DNA of 29,190 nucleotides from positions 1 to 29,190 of the forward strand of contig DAIDIM010000194.1 in NCBI GenBank assembly GCA_027459365.1, read 5' to 3'. Shown piece after piece: positions 8,119 to 16,273 of this stretch. The notes beneath the pieces are model-generated. The model saw only the letters and a program-made list of their open reading frames with translations, did not search any database and was not told where the DNA came from. This DNA comes from Chlamydiota bacterium. Lineage in GTDB: Bacteria; Chlamydiota; Chlamydiia; Chlamydiales; SM23-39. Both the position numbers and the translations under genes were made by a program. Position 1 is the stretch's first letter; every line of letters starts with the position of its first letter.

Positions 8119-9342
8119 ATGAATAGCCTATCCAAAGTTTTATTGAAAAGTTTGTCGATTGTCAATCGGCCATCCATCATAAAATATCCCAAAATGAGAA
8201 TGGAAAGAGCGCCGTCGAGCACAACCTCAATAACAATGGAAAGAGAGCCGTCAAGCACAAGCTTAATGGCAATGGAAAGGATACCGGTAACTCAAACAAG
8301 CAACACGTATTCAATGCCAACAGTTTCGATTGTTCCTTCAGAACAATCCGAGGATATCACAAACGTCTACCAAAAAGCTGTTTGCGATAGCATATTCAAA
8401 AGAGCCGACTTGACTGTACAAAAAGGTCTTCCAAATATGGGAAATACCTGTTTTATTGCAAGTGTCATTCAAGCATCTATGCTCTTTCAAGAAGCTGCCT
8501 TTGAAGAAAAATTAAAAAATGCTAACGCAAATGAAAAAGATACAATTGCATCGATTCTCGAATGGATTCAATTGTTTAAAAATGCAAAAACCAAGACTTT
8601 CGATCTCACTGGGATTTGTAATCTTTTGCGAAAACATAACCAGTATAATGGCAGCCAAGAAGATGCGGAAGAGCTTCTCTCATGGTTCGCCAAATTCCAG
8701 CCTACCCCTTCTGTTTATTATCATGAGATTAAAAATTTTGACCTAAGAGAAGGTGAATCCATTATCGAAGATAGTGAAAGAGAACCTGATGCGCGCAACT
8801 ATGTAAGAATGATTCCTTTAGCAGTTGACGAAGACACTTCTACTTCTCAAATTAAGCCGGGACAAACTTTACTTAATCTTTTGAAAAATTATTTCTCTGA
8901 TATCGATGTCAGAAGTGAAAAGTCTCATTTACCTCGACTCGTACAAACCTCTGATCAACAATATGTTAACAGAAACGTCCTGGTACTTTCAAAACGGGAA
9001 ATTTTGAGCGCAGCGCCCTCTGAATTAACAATTCAAATTAAAAAATTCCGCGAAGGAACTCGTTTATCTGGAAAACTATCTGATGTTCCAGAAACATTTG
9101 TGATGCCAAAAGAATATTGTCAAAACGGAGAAACGGCGACCTATCGCCTACGATCTGTCATTTCTCATCACGGAAGTTCTTCTATACATCGCGGACACTA
9201 TACAGCCTGTGTAAGAAAGGGCGATTCTTTTTTTAAAGCAGATGATGCCACAATTACTCCAATTGATCAGAAAACGATGTTAGAAGCTGCAAAAGAGGGC
9301 TATATCCTCATTTACGACAAAGTTGCTCAAATGTCGCAATGA
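8119..9342 (+). CDS. Ubiquitin-specific protease (USP)-type deubiquitinase, probable host-directed effector
   Basis: 407 aa, start preceded by AAGGG seven bases upstream. Residues 103-114 read GLPNMGNTCFIA, the Cys box of USP (peptidase C19) enzymes, with C111 as the predicted nucleophile. YNGSQEDAEELL (176-187) matches the second part of the Cys-box region (QQDAHEFL in eukaryotes). The His box is HRGHYTACV (357-365), with H360 as the general base, followed by FFKADDATI with D375/D376 in place of the catalytic Asp/Asn. The last strand GYILIYD also matches. No CxxC zinc-finger pairs are present, so the fingers region is reduced. The first 100 residues are Ser/Thr/Met-rich with a 12-aa repeat and look unstructured, suitable for a secretion signal. 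Since bacteria lack ubiquitin, host ubiquitin is the expected substrate. The overlap with the convergent glucoamylase gene is 35 bases. Confidence 0.88.
   Translation: MNSLSKVLLKSLSIVNRPSIIKYPKMRMERAPSSTTSITMEREPSSTSLMAMERIPVTQTSNTYSMPTVSIVPSEQSEDITNVYQKAVCDSIFKRADLTVQKGLPNMGNTCFIASVIQASMLFQEAAFEEKLKNANANEKDTIASILEWIQLFKNAKTKTFDLTGICNLLRKHNQYNGSQEDAEELLSWFAKFQPTPSVYYHEIKNFDLREGESIIEDSEREPDARNYVRMIPLAVDEDTSTSQIKPGQTLLNLLKNYFSDIDVRSEKSHLPRLVQTSDQQYVNRNVLVLSKREILSAAPSELTIQIKKFREGTRLSGKLSDVPETFVMPKEYCQNGETATYRLRSVISHHGSSSIHRGHYTACVRKGDSFFKADDATITPIDQKTMLEAAKEGYILIYDKVAQMSQ
8200..8307 (+). repeat. 36-bp tandem repeat in the N-terminus of the USP gene
   Basis: Two full units (8200-8235 and 8236-8271) and a diverged third start (from 8272) each begin ATGGAAAG and encode MERAPSSTTSIT, MEREPSSTSLMA and MERIPVTQTSN. 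The repeat is in frame and lies in the low-complexity region before the protease domain. Each unit begins with an in-frame ATG, which makes start-codon choice in automatic annotation uncertain. Confidence 0.75.
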
Positions 9343-11176
9343 AAGCGCCGTGACTCCAGGTAAGCGGGGAAACGGAAAGGGGTTCTCCTGAATTTGCATT
9401 GATTTGCTCAGCTAAAACCCCACTTGGAAGGGCATGCTTGCTCACCCATTCAAGGATGTCTTTTGCTTTTTCAATTTCTCCAATTGCAATGTAGTACTGA
9501 GCGACCCAAAGTGTGCAAACAAACCAAGGGTTTCCATTGTCACTTGTTTGTCGATAGTACGTATCTGATTTATATCGGGCAATGCCGCCACCACTTGCCA
9601 ATTCTTTGATGACCTGCTCCATCGTATTTCTCACCTTTTCATCGCGCGCATCATAGGCGCCAAGTGCGAATGTCGCATAGGTACTGCTATCTAGTGTGTC
9701 GTCGACCTCTACCGTTTCATTGTTAAAATTCACCATTCGGGCAAACCGCTTTTTATCTGGCAAATATAGGTATTTGTCCATCGCCTCACGCATCTGTTTT
9801 GCGCCAGCTCTATATTCCTCCGCTAAATCTTTTTCACCAAATAGCTCTGTAAAATTGGCGGAAGCCACAAGCCCTGCAAAGACGCATGATACTGTGAAGG
9901 TTAGAACCCCCTCTCGCTCCTCCCACAAATCGTAACTCGGCAAAGGGAGGCCTCTAGAGTCCCTGTAATTCATCATGAAGCTCGCACATTTTTTGATCAG
10001 CTTCGTATAGAGTGTGCGAATGAACTCTAAATCTTTGTAAATTTCATAGTGATTCCAAAGAGCCCAAATGACAAGGGCCGTCTCATCTTCTTGGATCGGA
10101 AGTTGCGCTTTTCTTTTTTTCACCCAAGGGAGCCATGAACTTGCAAGCGAGCCGGTCGGTGTATATTTATGGAGAAAATACCCCTCCTTTTCTACAATTT
10201 CCGCGCAGAACTTATAGAACTTGTGCATTTCGTAGCCTGCTAAATCAAAAGCATTTGCAACGAATGCGGCATCTCTTGGCCACATGTAACTATAGGTATC
10301 TTGATTAAAATGGATCGCATCGGAATCGTTGGATGCAATGATGCTGCCAAACGAATTAATTTGCGTTTTGCAAATCGCTAAACTTCTTCGATAAAAAGCA
10401 CGAAGCGGGTTAGATAATTGAGCTTTCTTACACCCCTGCTTATTCATCCATAACTTCCAGAAATCAAATGTTCTTGTATAAAAAAATTCTGGTGTCTTTT
10501 TTTTCACAATTTCATTGAGAAGTTTTGCTTCATCCCAGGTTTTGGCAGCAGTAATCCAATAATAGCAGATCTCTTTTCCAGATTTTGGCAACTGATATGG
10601 AATTGCAAGGACAGAACCGACAGCTCCTTGCGCAATGGGATTATTGCTTAAAATGCCGTCTTCCGCATCTTTCCATACGTTCTTATCACCTGTCGCATAA
10701 ATATCGACTCCGAACATATGATTTGCATAAATATTGATCAAAAAATAGCGGTCCCCTTTGTAATGAAACAAGGTTCTATTTTCAGGAAAAAAAGCGGCAG
10801 TATCTCCAATTGCATTTCCGAAGATTGAAAAATCGTGCGCCAAAAAGAGGCGCACATCTTTTTCTTTTCCACTTAAATTTTCAAGCGTGATTTTTCGCAA
10901 ATAGATATTTTCTTCATAATCAACTATGTCATTAAACTGAATTTTCAGATCAAACGCAGTAAAAATCAACTCTGTTACTAAAGTCTCTTCTACATATTTT
11001 CTGTGACTAAAATGGGCCCAAGTGAACTGACCATCGACCCAGACACCTACACGAAAAGGTTGACCCAGCGTATGATTCTCTTCGCCGACATGGGGAAAAT
11101 GAAACTCTCTTACAAATCCTTGCAAATCGTAAGCGACAAGGACGTTTCCATTCCCTACAGGGACATCTCTTGGCAT
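9308..11176 (-). CDS. Glycoside hydrolase family 15 (glucoamylase-like)
   Basis: 622 aa, with the layout of bacterial and archaeal GH15 enzymes: an N-terminal beta-sandwich (about 1-240) and a C-terminal (alpha/alpha)6 barrel. Visible motifs are YSYMWPRDAAF (295-305), the general-acid region YDLWEE (E419 predicted as the acid) and LAEQ.N..SGEP with E590 as the predicted base, followed by PLTWSHGAFI. Such enzymes release glucose from the non-reducing ends of alpha-glucans or hydrolyse related oligosaccharides. No signal peptide is seen, so it probably acts in the cytoplasm on glycogen or maltodextrins. Its start overlaps the end of the azoreductase gene by 22 bases, so both are likely read from one transcript. 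Its stop lies within the convergent USP gene. The exact substrate is not determined by sequence. Confidence 0.88.
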   Translation of the reverse strand: MPRDVPVGNGNVLVAYDLQGFVREFHFPHVGEENHTLGQPFRVGVWVDGQFTWAHFSHRKYVEETLVTELIFTAFDLKIQFNDIVDYEENIYLRKITLENLSGKEKDVRLFLAHDFSIFGNAIGDTAAFFPENRTLFHYKGDRYFLINIYANHMFGVDIYATGDKNVWKDAEDGILSNNPIAQGAVGSVLAIPYQLPKSGKEICYYWITAAKTWDEAKLLNEIVKKKTPEFFYTRTFDFWKLWMNKQGCKKAQLSNPLRAFYRRSLAICKTQINSFGSIIASNDSDAIHFNQDTYSYMWPRDAAFVANAFDLAGYEMHKFYKFCAEIVEKEGYFLHKYTPTGSLASSWLPWVKKRKAQLPIQEDETALVIWALWNHYEIYKDLEFIRTLYTKLIKKCASFMMNYRDSRGLPLPSYDLWEEREGVLTFTVSCVFAGLVASANFTELFGEKDLAEEYRAGAKQMREAMDKYLYLPDKKRFARMVNFNNETVEVDDTLDSSTYATFALGAYDARDEKVRNTMEQVIKELASGGGIARYKSDTYYRQTSDNGNPWFVCTLWVAQYYIAIGEIEKAKDILEWVSKHALPSGVLAEQINANSGEPLSVSPLTWSHGAFIATFEQLCRK

Positions 11177-11769
11177 CTTTTCTTTGCCTCTTCCAGCCTT
11201 TGTTGTTTCAACTCTGGATTCATATCCATCGGTTCCGCGATGATAAATTCAATATCTTGTATCCCGACAAAATTAAAAATCGCACGAAGATAAGGATCTT
11301 GGAAATTTATTTTTGGATTATTGTCGTATTGTCCGCCCCTCGAAATGATCACAACCATTTTTTTATCTTTGACAAGTCCTTCCACTTCCCCATTTTCTTT
11401 ATAACGGAACAAATATTTCGGCTGGACAATCACATCAATATAGTGTTTGAGAGGATATGGAATACTAAAGTTCCACATCGGCGTACTAATCAAAAAGAAA
11501 TCGGCCGTCTTAAAACGATCAATATGTTGCAAAATTTCGGCCCAAGTATCCTTTAAACTGCCATAAAGATCTTTCCCTCCTAATAAAACATATTTGCCAC
11601 TCACGCTCTTTTGCGATAAAGAAGGGATCGATTCTTTAAACAAATTGAGCTCATCAATCGCCCAGTCGAGATGTTTTTTCTTAAAATTCTCTAAAAAAAC
11701 ATCGCTGACTTGCAATGTTCGTGATTCGTCTTCTCGCGGAGACGCAATGATATGTAGCATTCTTTTCAT
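11155..11769 (-). CDS. azoR: FMN-dependent NADH:quinone oxidoreductase / azoreductase
   Basis: 204 aa from the ATG at 11769; an in-frame TTG at 11796 would add nine residues, and the ATG at 11760 is also plausible. The N-terminus LHIIASPREDESRT is the flavodoxin-fold phosphate-binding loop of the AzoR family. TPMWNFSIPYPLKHYID is the hallmark FMN-contacting segment, and VVIISRGGQY matches the isoalloxazine-side loop. AzoR proteins are cytoplasmic dimers that reduce quinones by two electrons and can cleave azo dyes; protection from thiol or quinone stress is the usual physiological explanation. It is the first gene of a pair with the GH15 gene, with overlapping ends. No strong ribosome-binding site is seen. 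Confidence 0.88.
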   Translation of the reverse strand: MKRMLHIIASPREDESRTLQVSDVFLENFKKKHLDWAIDELNLFKESIPSLSQKSVSGKYVLLGGKDLYGSLKDTWAEILQHIDRFKTADFFLISTPMWNFSIPYPLKHYIDVIVQPKYLFRYKENGEVEGLVKDKKMVVIISRGGQYDNNPKINFQDPYLRAIFNFVGIQDIEFIIAEPMDMNPELKQQRLEEAKKRCQEMSL

Positions 11770-11887
11770 ATTAAAAATAGCTAACACATTTCTCAAATAT
11801 TTGGTATAATTTTTAAAATTAAATTTTGCATCCGTCCATAATTGCCATTTGCCCTACACAAGCTGGACGCTTTGGTATTAATTCCAT

Positions 11888-12035
11888 GAGCCATTCTCGA
11901 TGTGAATTCCTCGAGGAGATTTGGGATATTTTCGAACGAATTTACCCCATTTTCGCAAAGCTAATACATTACTAAGTTATATGGCTTTGCGAAAATGGAG
12001 GTAGAATCGTCGAAGAGGCACATCGAGAATGGCTC
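11888..12035. repeat. Family B palindromic repeat, copy 1
   Basis: 148 bp bounded by a perfect 17-bp inverted repeat (GAGCCATTCTCGATGTG and its complement at 12019-12035). An inner stem pairs CCATTTTCGCAAAGC with GCTTTGCGAAAATGG around a short loop. It lies between the divergent azoR and thyX genes. The copy at 16059-16229 is highly similar in reverse orientation. No clear target duplication is seen around this copy, and no protein is encoded. The rest of the gap (11797-11887 and 12036-12084) holds nothing else I can identify. Confidence 0.82.
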
Positions 12036-12084
12036 TGAATGATAAACTCTTGATCATTTTGGGAGTGTAAGGCAATCTAGTGCT

Positions 12085-13674
12085 ATGGAACAATTCACTG
12101 ATCAGCAGATGCAAACGCTTGAGCGTTTTGTGACCAATACTACAGGGCCAATTTTCGCCTTGAAAAATCTTCCAGAAGTGATTAAGGGGGCCCTTTTTTC
12201 CCGCTATTCTCGATCGACGCTGGGACTTCGCTCTCTTCTTTTAAAAGAATTTATTTTGAATCAGGATACTGAATTTGCTTCGATTACAGGTTGTGAAATG
12301 GAGGCGCAAACGGTCGGTATCCAAAAAGCGCAAGCTTTTTATGACCGAATTTTGGATGGCTACGGAGATGATTCCATTGGAGAATTAGGCGGCGCCCATC
12401 TTGCGCTAGAAAATATTTCCATGTTGGGTGCAAAAGCCATCGAAGATTGCAGGCTTGGAGGCTCACCGCTTGAAAAATCAACCCGCTATATCTATTTCGA
12501 TCAGAAAGTAGATGGAGAGTATCTTTTCTATAAAGAACCTGTTTTAATGACCTCTGCATATCGAGATTTATATTTAGAGACATGTACCCACCTCTTTGAG
12601 GTTTATGGAAAATTGATCCCCCCTCTGACTGCACATATTGAGAAGGGTTTTCCTCACGATCCGGCGATTTCAAAAAACGCATATACTGCAGCTCTGCGCG
12701 CTAAAGTTTTGGACTGCTTGCGAGGACTTCTCCCTGCAAGCACATTTACCAATATGGGTGTGTTTGGAAATGGGAGATTTTTTGAAACACTATTGCAAAA
12801 ACTCAATTGCCATTCTCTTGCAGAAATGCAAGAGATTGGGAAAAAATCGTATCAAGAGCTCGCCAAAGTGATCCCTTCTTTCATTCGAAGAGCAGATCCT
12901 GCACACAAACATAGCCAATCCTATGCAAAATTTGCGGAATTGATGCAAAAAGAGATTTCTAAAATGAGCATTGTATATGAAACGATTGCAAAGCCAGGAG
13001 TCCGACTCGTTGATTGGGACAAAGATGGGGTAACGAAAGTGGCTAGCCATCTTCTGTTTGCCCATTCGAATGGGGATTTATCTTCTCTCTATAATCATTG
13101 TAAAAATTTATCAGAGGAAGAGATTGGACAGATTTTAGATGCGGCGTGTGAACGACGCGAAAATCGGAGACACAAATCGCCAAGAGCATTAGAAACAGCC
13201 TTTTTTACTTTTGAAATTGTGGCCGATTTTGGGGTGTATCGCGATTTGCATCGCCATCGCATGTTGACCCAAGAAAGACAGCTTTTAACTTGTAATTTAG
13301 GCTACTACGTCCCTCCTGAAATTGTCGGTACCGAAATGGAAGAGATCTATATTGGGGCATTGGAAAGATCAAAAGATGTATACGATCTCATTGCAAAAGA
13401 GCTACCAGAAGAGGCACAATACGTTGTACCAATGGCCTATAATGTTCGTTGGTATTTTCATATCAATTTGCGCGCTTTGCAGTGGCTCTGCGAACTTCGC
13501 TCACAAGCGGCAGGTCATACAAGTTATCGCTTGATTGCACAGGAAATGGCACATCAAGTAAGCCAAGCCGTTCCTCAATTTGAAAGGTTTTTTAAATTTG
13601 TCGACTACAATGGTTATGAACTTGGTCGATTGAATGCAGAAATTCGCCAAGAACAAAAGAGACCTCTTGTTTAA
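12085..13674 (+). CDS. thyX: FAD-dependent thymidylate synthase ThyX (long chlamydial form)
   Basis: 529 aa, about twice the length of common ThyX proteins but in line with the long chlamydial form. Two ThyX-like halves can be seen: the N-terminal half has SRYSRSTLGLRS (39-50) and EKSTRYIYFD (130-139), and the C-terminal half has DLHRHRMLTQERQLLT (387-402), a variant of the RHRxxS ThyX motif with Thr in place of the Ser, followed by LGYYVPPEI. The enzyme converts dUMP to dTMP using methylenetetrahydrofolate, FAD and NADPH, making it essential where ThyA is missing. The stop overlaps the uvrB start by 41 bases, so the two are likely co-transcribed. Its upstream region contains a family B repeat. 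Assignment rests on motif and length. Confidence 0.87.
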   Translation: MEQFTDQQMQTLERFVTNTTGPIFALKNLPEVIKGALFSRYSRSTLGLRSLLLKEFILNQDTEFASITGCEMEAQTVGIQKAQAFYDRILDGYGDDSIGELGGAHLALENISMLGAKAIEDCRLGGSPLEKSTRYIYFDQKVDGEYLFYKEPVLMTSAYRDLYLETCTHLFEVYGKLIPPLTAHIEKGFPHDPAISKNAYTAALRAKVLDCLRGLLPASTFTNMGVFGNGRFFETLLQKLNCHSLAEMQEIGKKSYQELAKVIPSFIRRADPAHKHSQSYAKFAELMQKEISKMSIVYETIAKPGVRLVDWDKDGVTKVASHLLFAHSNGDLSSLYNHCKNLSEEEIGQILDAACERRENRRHKSPRALETAFFTFEIVADFGVYRDLHRHRMLTQERQLLTCNLGYYVPPEIVGTEMEEIYIGALERSKDVYDLIAKELPEEAQYVVPMAYNVRWYFHINLRALQWLCELRSQAAGHTSYRLIAQEMAHQVSQAVPQFERFFKFVDYNGYELGRLNAEIRQEQKRPLV

Positions 13675-15652
13675 ACTAAAATCAGAGCTCTTGCCATCCG
13701 GTGATCAGCCCCAAGCGATAGACCGGCTCGTATCTGGCATCAAAAAAGGGAAAAAAGGGCAGGTTCTACTCGGAATTACAGGGTCGGGCAAAACATTCAC
13801 AATGGCCAACGTCATTGCCTCGGTTCAAAAGCCGACGCTGGTTCTGGCTCATAATAAGACGTTGGCTGCGCAGCTATTTCAAGAATTTAAGTCTTTTTTT
13901 CCAGATAACGCGGTTGAGTATTTTGTCTCCTATTACGATTATTATCAACCAGAAGCCTATATTGCACGAACAGATACCTATATTGAAAAAGATCTCGCAA
14001 TCAACGATCGAATCGAAAAAATGCGCCTTAGCGCAACGCGCTCACTGATTGAACGACAGGATGTTCTCGTTGTCTCTTCCATCTCTTGTATCTATGGCTT
14101 AGGGACTCCAGAATACTATAGCCAAATGCTTTTAACACTCACGATGAACCAACAGGCGCGAAGAGATAATATTTTACTCCATCTTGTAGAACTTCATTAT
14201 ACACGCAATGATTATGAGCTAGCGCGTGCAACGTTTCGAGCAAGAGGCGATGTTCTGGAAATTGTTCCAGCCTATGAAGATAACATCGCTTATCGAGTAG
14301 AGTTTTTTGGAGATCTCGTCGAGCGTTTGAGTGAAATTGAACCACTCACCGGAAAAGTGCGCAAAAGATTAGAAAAAATCACAATTTATCCAGGTTCCCA
14401 CCACGTAACACCAGAAAATGTGCGTCAAGATGCAGTTGTGACGATTCGAAAAGAACTCTTGAGCCGAATTGCTTTCTTTGAACAAAACAATCGTCTGATT
14501 GAAGCGCAGCGGATTCGAGAAAGGACCAATTACGATCTTGAGATGATTCGGGAAATTGGTTTTTGCAAGGGTATCGAAAATTACTCTCGTCACTTTAGCA
14601 GGAGAAGTCCAGGCGATCCACCCCCGTGTCTCATCGATTATTTTCCCGAAGATTTTCTCTTCTTCATTGATGAGTCCCATCAGACAATTCCTCAATTGCA
14701 TGCAATGTACAATGGCGATCGGGCACGCAAAGAGGCTTTAGTTGAATTTGGTTTCAGACTTCCCTCTGCATTTGATAATCGACCTTTAAAATTTGAAGAA
14801 ACCTATCGAAAGTTTCAACAAGTGATCTACGTCTCAGCGACCCCCTCGAGATGGGAAATGGAAGAATCCAAAGGGGAAATCGTTGAGCAAATCATTCGGC
14901 CGACCGGACTCCTCGATCCAAAGATTGAAAAAAGGCCCGCCTCGGGACAAGTGGATGATTGCCTTGAAGAAATTCGGATTGAAACAGAAAAAGGGGGACG
15001 TGTTCTTGTCACAACTCTCACAAAAAAGCTCTCAGAAGATCTCTCTAAATATCTCAATGAAATTGGGGTTAAAGCAAAATATCTCCATTCAGAAATCGAC
15101 ACACTTGAACGATTGCATATTCTCAAAGCTTTAAGAGCGGGAGAATTTGATGTCCTTGTCGGAATCAACCTCCTTCGTGAGGGTCTAGATCTTCCTGAAG
15201 TTTCGCTTGTGGTCATTCTCGATGCTGATAAAGAGGGTTTCCTCCGCTCTGAAACATCGCTCATTCAGACGTGCGGAAGGGCGGCCAGAAATGTCTCTGG
15301 TCGTGTGATTCTCTACGCAGATAAAGAGACTTCCGCTATCCAAAACACAATGGCCATCACGCAAAAACGACGTGCAAGTCAGCAAGAATACAATGAAAAG
15401 CATGGGATTATCCCACGCACAGCCAAACGAGATCAAGGAAAGTCACTCGAGGAGATTTTTGGTTTAGCAGAAGAGCCTCCTCCGCAAGTGCAGAAAATGG
15501 AATTGCCCGATTTATCCAATCTTGAGTCAAAAATCAAACATTATGAAGCCGAAATGCGAAAAGCATCGAAAGAAATGCGCTTTGAAGACGCTGCGAAGGC
15601 GCGCGATCTGATGCGCTATTATCAAAACCTTGAAATGTTAAAATCCAACTAA
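13634..15652 (+). CDS. uvrB: UvrABC excision nuclease subunit B
   Basis: 672 aa, the normal length. Seen in order: the N-terminal LPSGDQPQAI (20-29), Walker A GITGSGKT (47-54), the DNA-clamping beta-hairpin region YYDYYQPEAY (100-109), the helicase motif II variant FIDESHQT, the REGLDLPEVSLV segment, the LIQTCGRAARN motif VI and a C-terminal UVR domain (KIKHYEAEMRKAS...FEDAAKARD) that binds UvrC. UvrB verifies DNA damage delivered by UvrA and positions UvrC for the two incisions of nucleotide excision repair. The start lies inside the 3' end of thyX. The stop overlaps the convergent DUF202 gene by 15 bases. Confidence 0.97.
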   Translation: MQKFAKNKRDLLFKLKSELLPSGDQPQAIDRLVSGIKKGKKGQVLLGITGSGKTFTMANVIASVQKPTLVLAHNKTLAAQLFQEFKSFFPDNAVEYFVSYYDYYQPEAYIARTDTYIEKDLAINDRIEKMRLSATRSLIERQDVLVVSSISCIYGLGTPEYYSQMLLTLTMNQQARRDNILLHLVELHYTRNDYELARATFRARGDVLEIVPAYEDNIAYRVEFFGDLVERLSEIEPLTGKVRKRLEKITIYPGSHHVTPENVRQDAVVTIRKELLSRIAFFEQNNRLIEAQRIRERTNYDLEMIREIGFCKGIENYSRHFSRRSPGDPPPCLIDYFPEDFLFFIDESHQTIPQLHAMYNGDRARKEALVEFGFRLPSAFDNRPLKFEETYRKFQQVIYVSATPSRWEMEESKGEIVEQIIRPTGLLDPKIEKRPASGQVDDCLEEIRIETEKGGRVLVTTLTKKLSEDLSKYLNEIGVKAKYLHSEIDTLERLHILKALRAGEFDVLVGINLLREGLDLPEVSLVVILDADKEGFLRSETSLIQTCGRAARNVSGRVILYADKETSAIQNTMAITQKRRASQQEYNEKHGIIPRTAKRDQGKSLEEIFGLAEEPPPQVQKMELPDLSNLESKIKHYEAEMRKASKEMRFEDAAKARDLMRYYQNLEMLKSN

Positions 15653-16021
15653 ATAAGTGATTAGGAAAACACTCATCACGATCACTAAGAGAGTCAATGT
15701 CAGGGCTAATTTATTTGATTTATGACTTTCCCCTTTTTTGATCTCTTTTTCTGTTTTTAAGTATTTAAAATACGAAAGGATCGCAAGGAGAGCACCTATC
15801 CCAACAAGTGCAACTCCAAAAATAGATGAATCTTCAGGAGAAGAATGTATTTCATCTTTTCTCAAAAAAAAGGATATTTCTTTTATGAAAAGAGAAAACT
15901 TTTCAATGACAAAGCCAAACGCCATGATACCGATGCTTGTTCTAATCCATGCAAGAAAGGTTCTCTCATTGGCTAGATGATCTCTACGCTTAGCTGATGC
16001 ATCGTTCATAATTTCAGACAT
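15638..16021 (-). CDS. DUF202 (YidH-like) small membrane protein
   Basis: 127 aa. The N-terminal segment LANERTFLAWIRTSIGIMAFGFVIEKF is the signature of the DUF202/YidH family. Three membrane segments are predicted, at about 24-48, 68-86 and 104-126, with a charged loop between the first two and a KTEKEIKKGE linker before the third. The function of the family is unknown; it is an inner-membrane protein. The gene is transcribed alone on the minus strand and its 3' end overlaps uvrB. Its upstream side holds a family B repeat shared with the divergent transporter gene. Confidence 0.82.
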   Translation of the reverse strand: MSEIMNDASAKRRDHLANERTFLAWIRTSIGIMAFGFVIEKFSLFIKEISFFLRKDEIHSSPEDSSIFGVALVGIGALLAILSYFKYLKTEKEIKKGESHKSNKLALTLTLLVIVMSVFLITYLVGF

Positions 16022-16058
16022 ACTCTCAAACGATCAAAAAAAGGAACAAATTTCTTCC

Positions 16059-16229
16059 GAGCCATTCCCGATGTGCCTCTTCGACGACATTCGGGAATCT
16101 TTTCGACGATTTTACCGCCATTTTTCGCAAAGCCATATAACTTAGTAAGATATCAGCTTTGCGAAAATGGGATAAACTCGTTCGAAAATATCCCAAATCT
16201 CCTCGAAGAATTCACACCGAGAATGGCTC
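16059..16229. repeat. Family B palindromic repeat, copy 2
   Basis: 171 bp, reverse orientation relative to the copy at 11888. The ends are GAGCCATTC[C]CGATGTG and its complement with one or two changes, and the inner stem with CGCAAAGC/GCTTTGCG is kept. Compared with copy 1 it carries about 23 extra bases near one end (around 16077-16100), which partly repeat adjacent sequence. A 4-bp direct repeat TTCC flanks it (16055-16058 and 16230-16233), possibly a target duplication. An open frame runs through it into the following transporter gene. Confidence 0.82.
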
Positions 16230-16273
16230 TTCCAAGCTTGCTATATCCTAAACATAATGTTATAGAAACGATT

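Noticed and set aside
7934..8122. Open frames of 62 and 65 aa on both strands of the family A element
   Set aside because: They come from the palindromic structure of the repeat; one ends inside the ribosome-binding region and start of the USP gene, and neither has a recognisable protein character.
14827..15264. 145-aa minus-strand open frame rich in Ser and Arg
   Set aside because: It is a shadow of the uvrB helicase motifs on the opposite strand.
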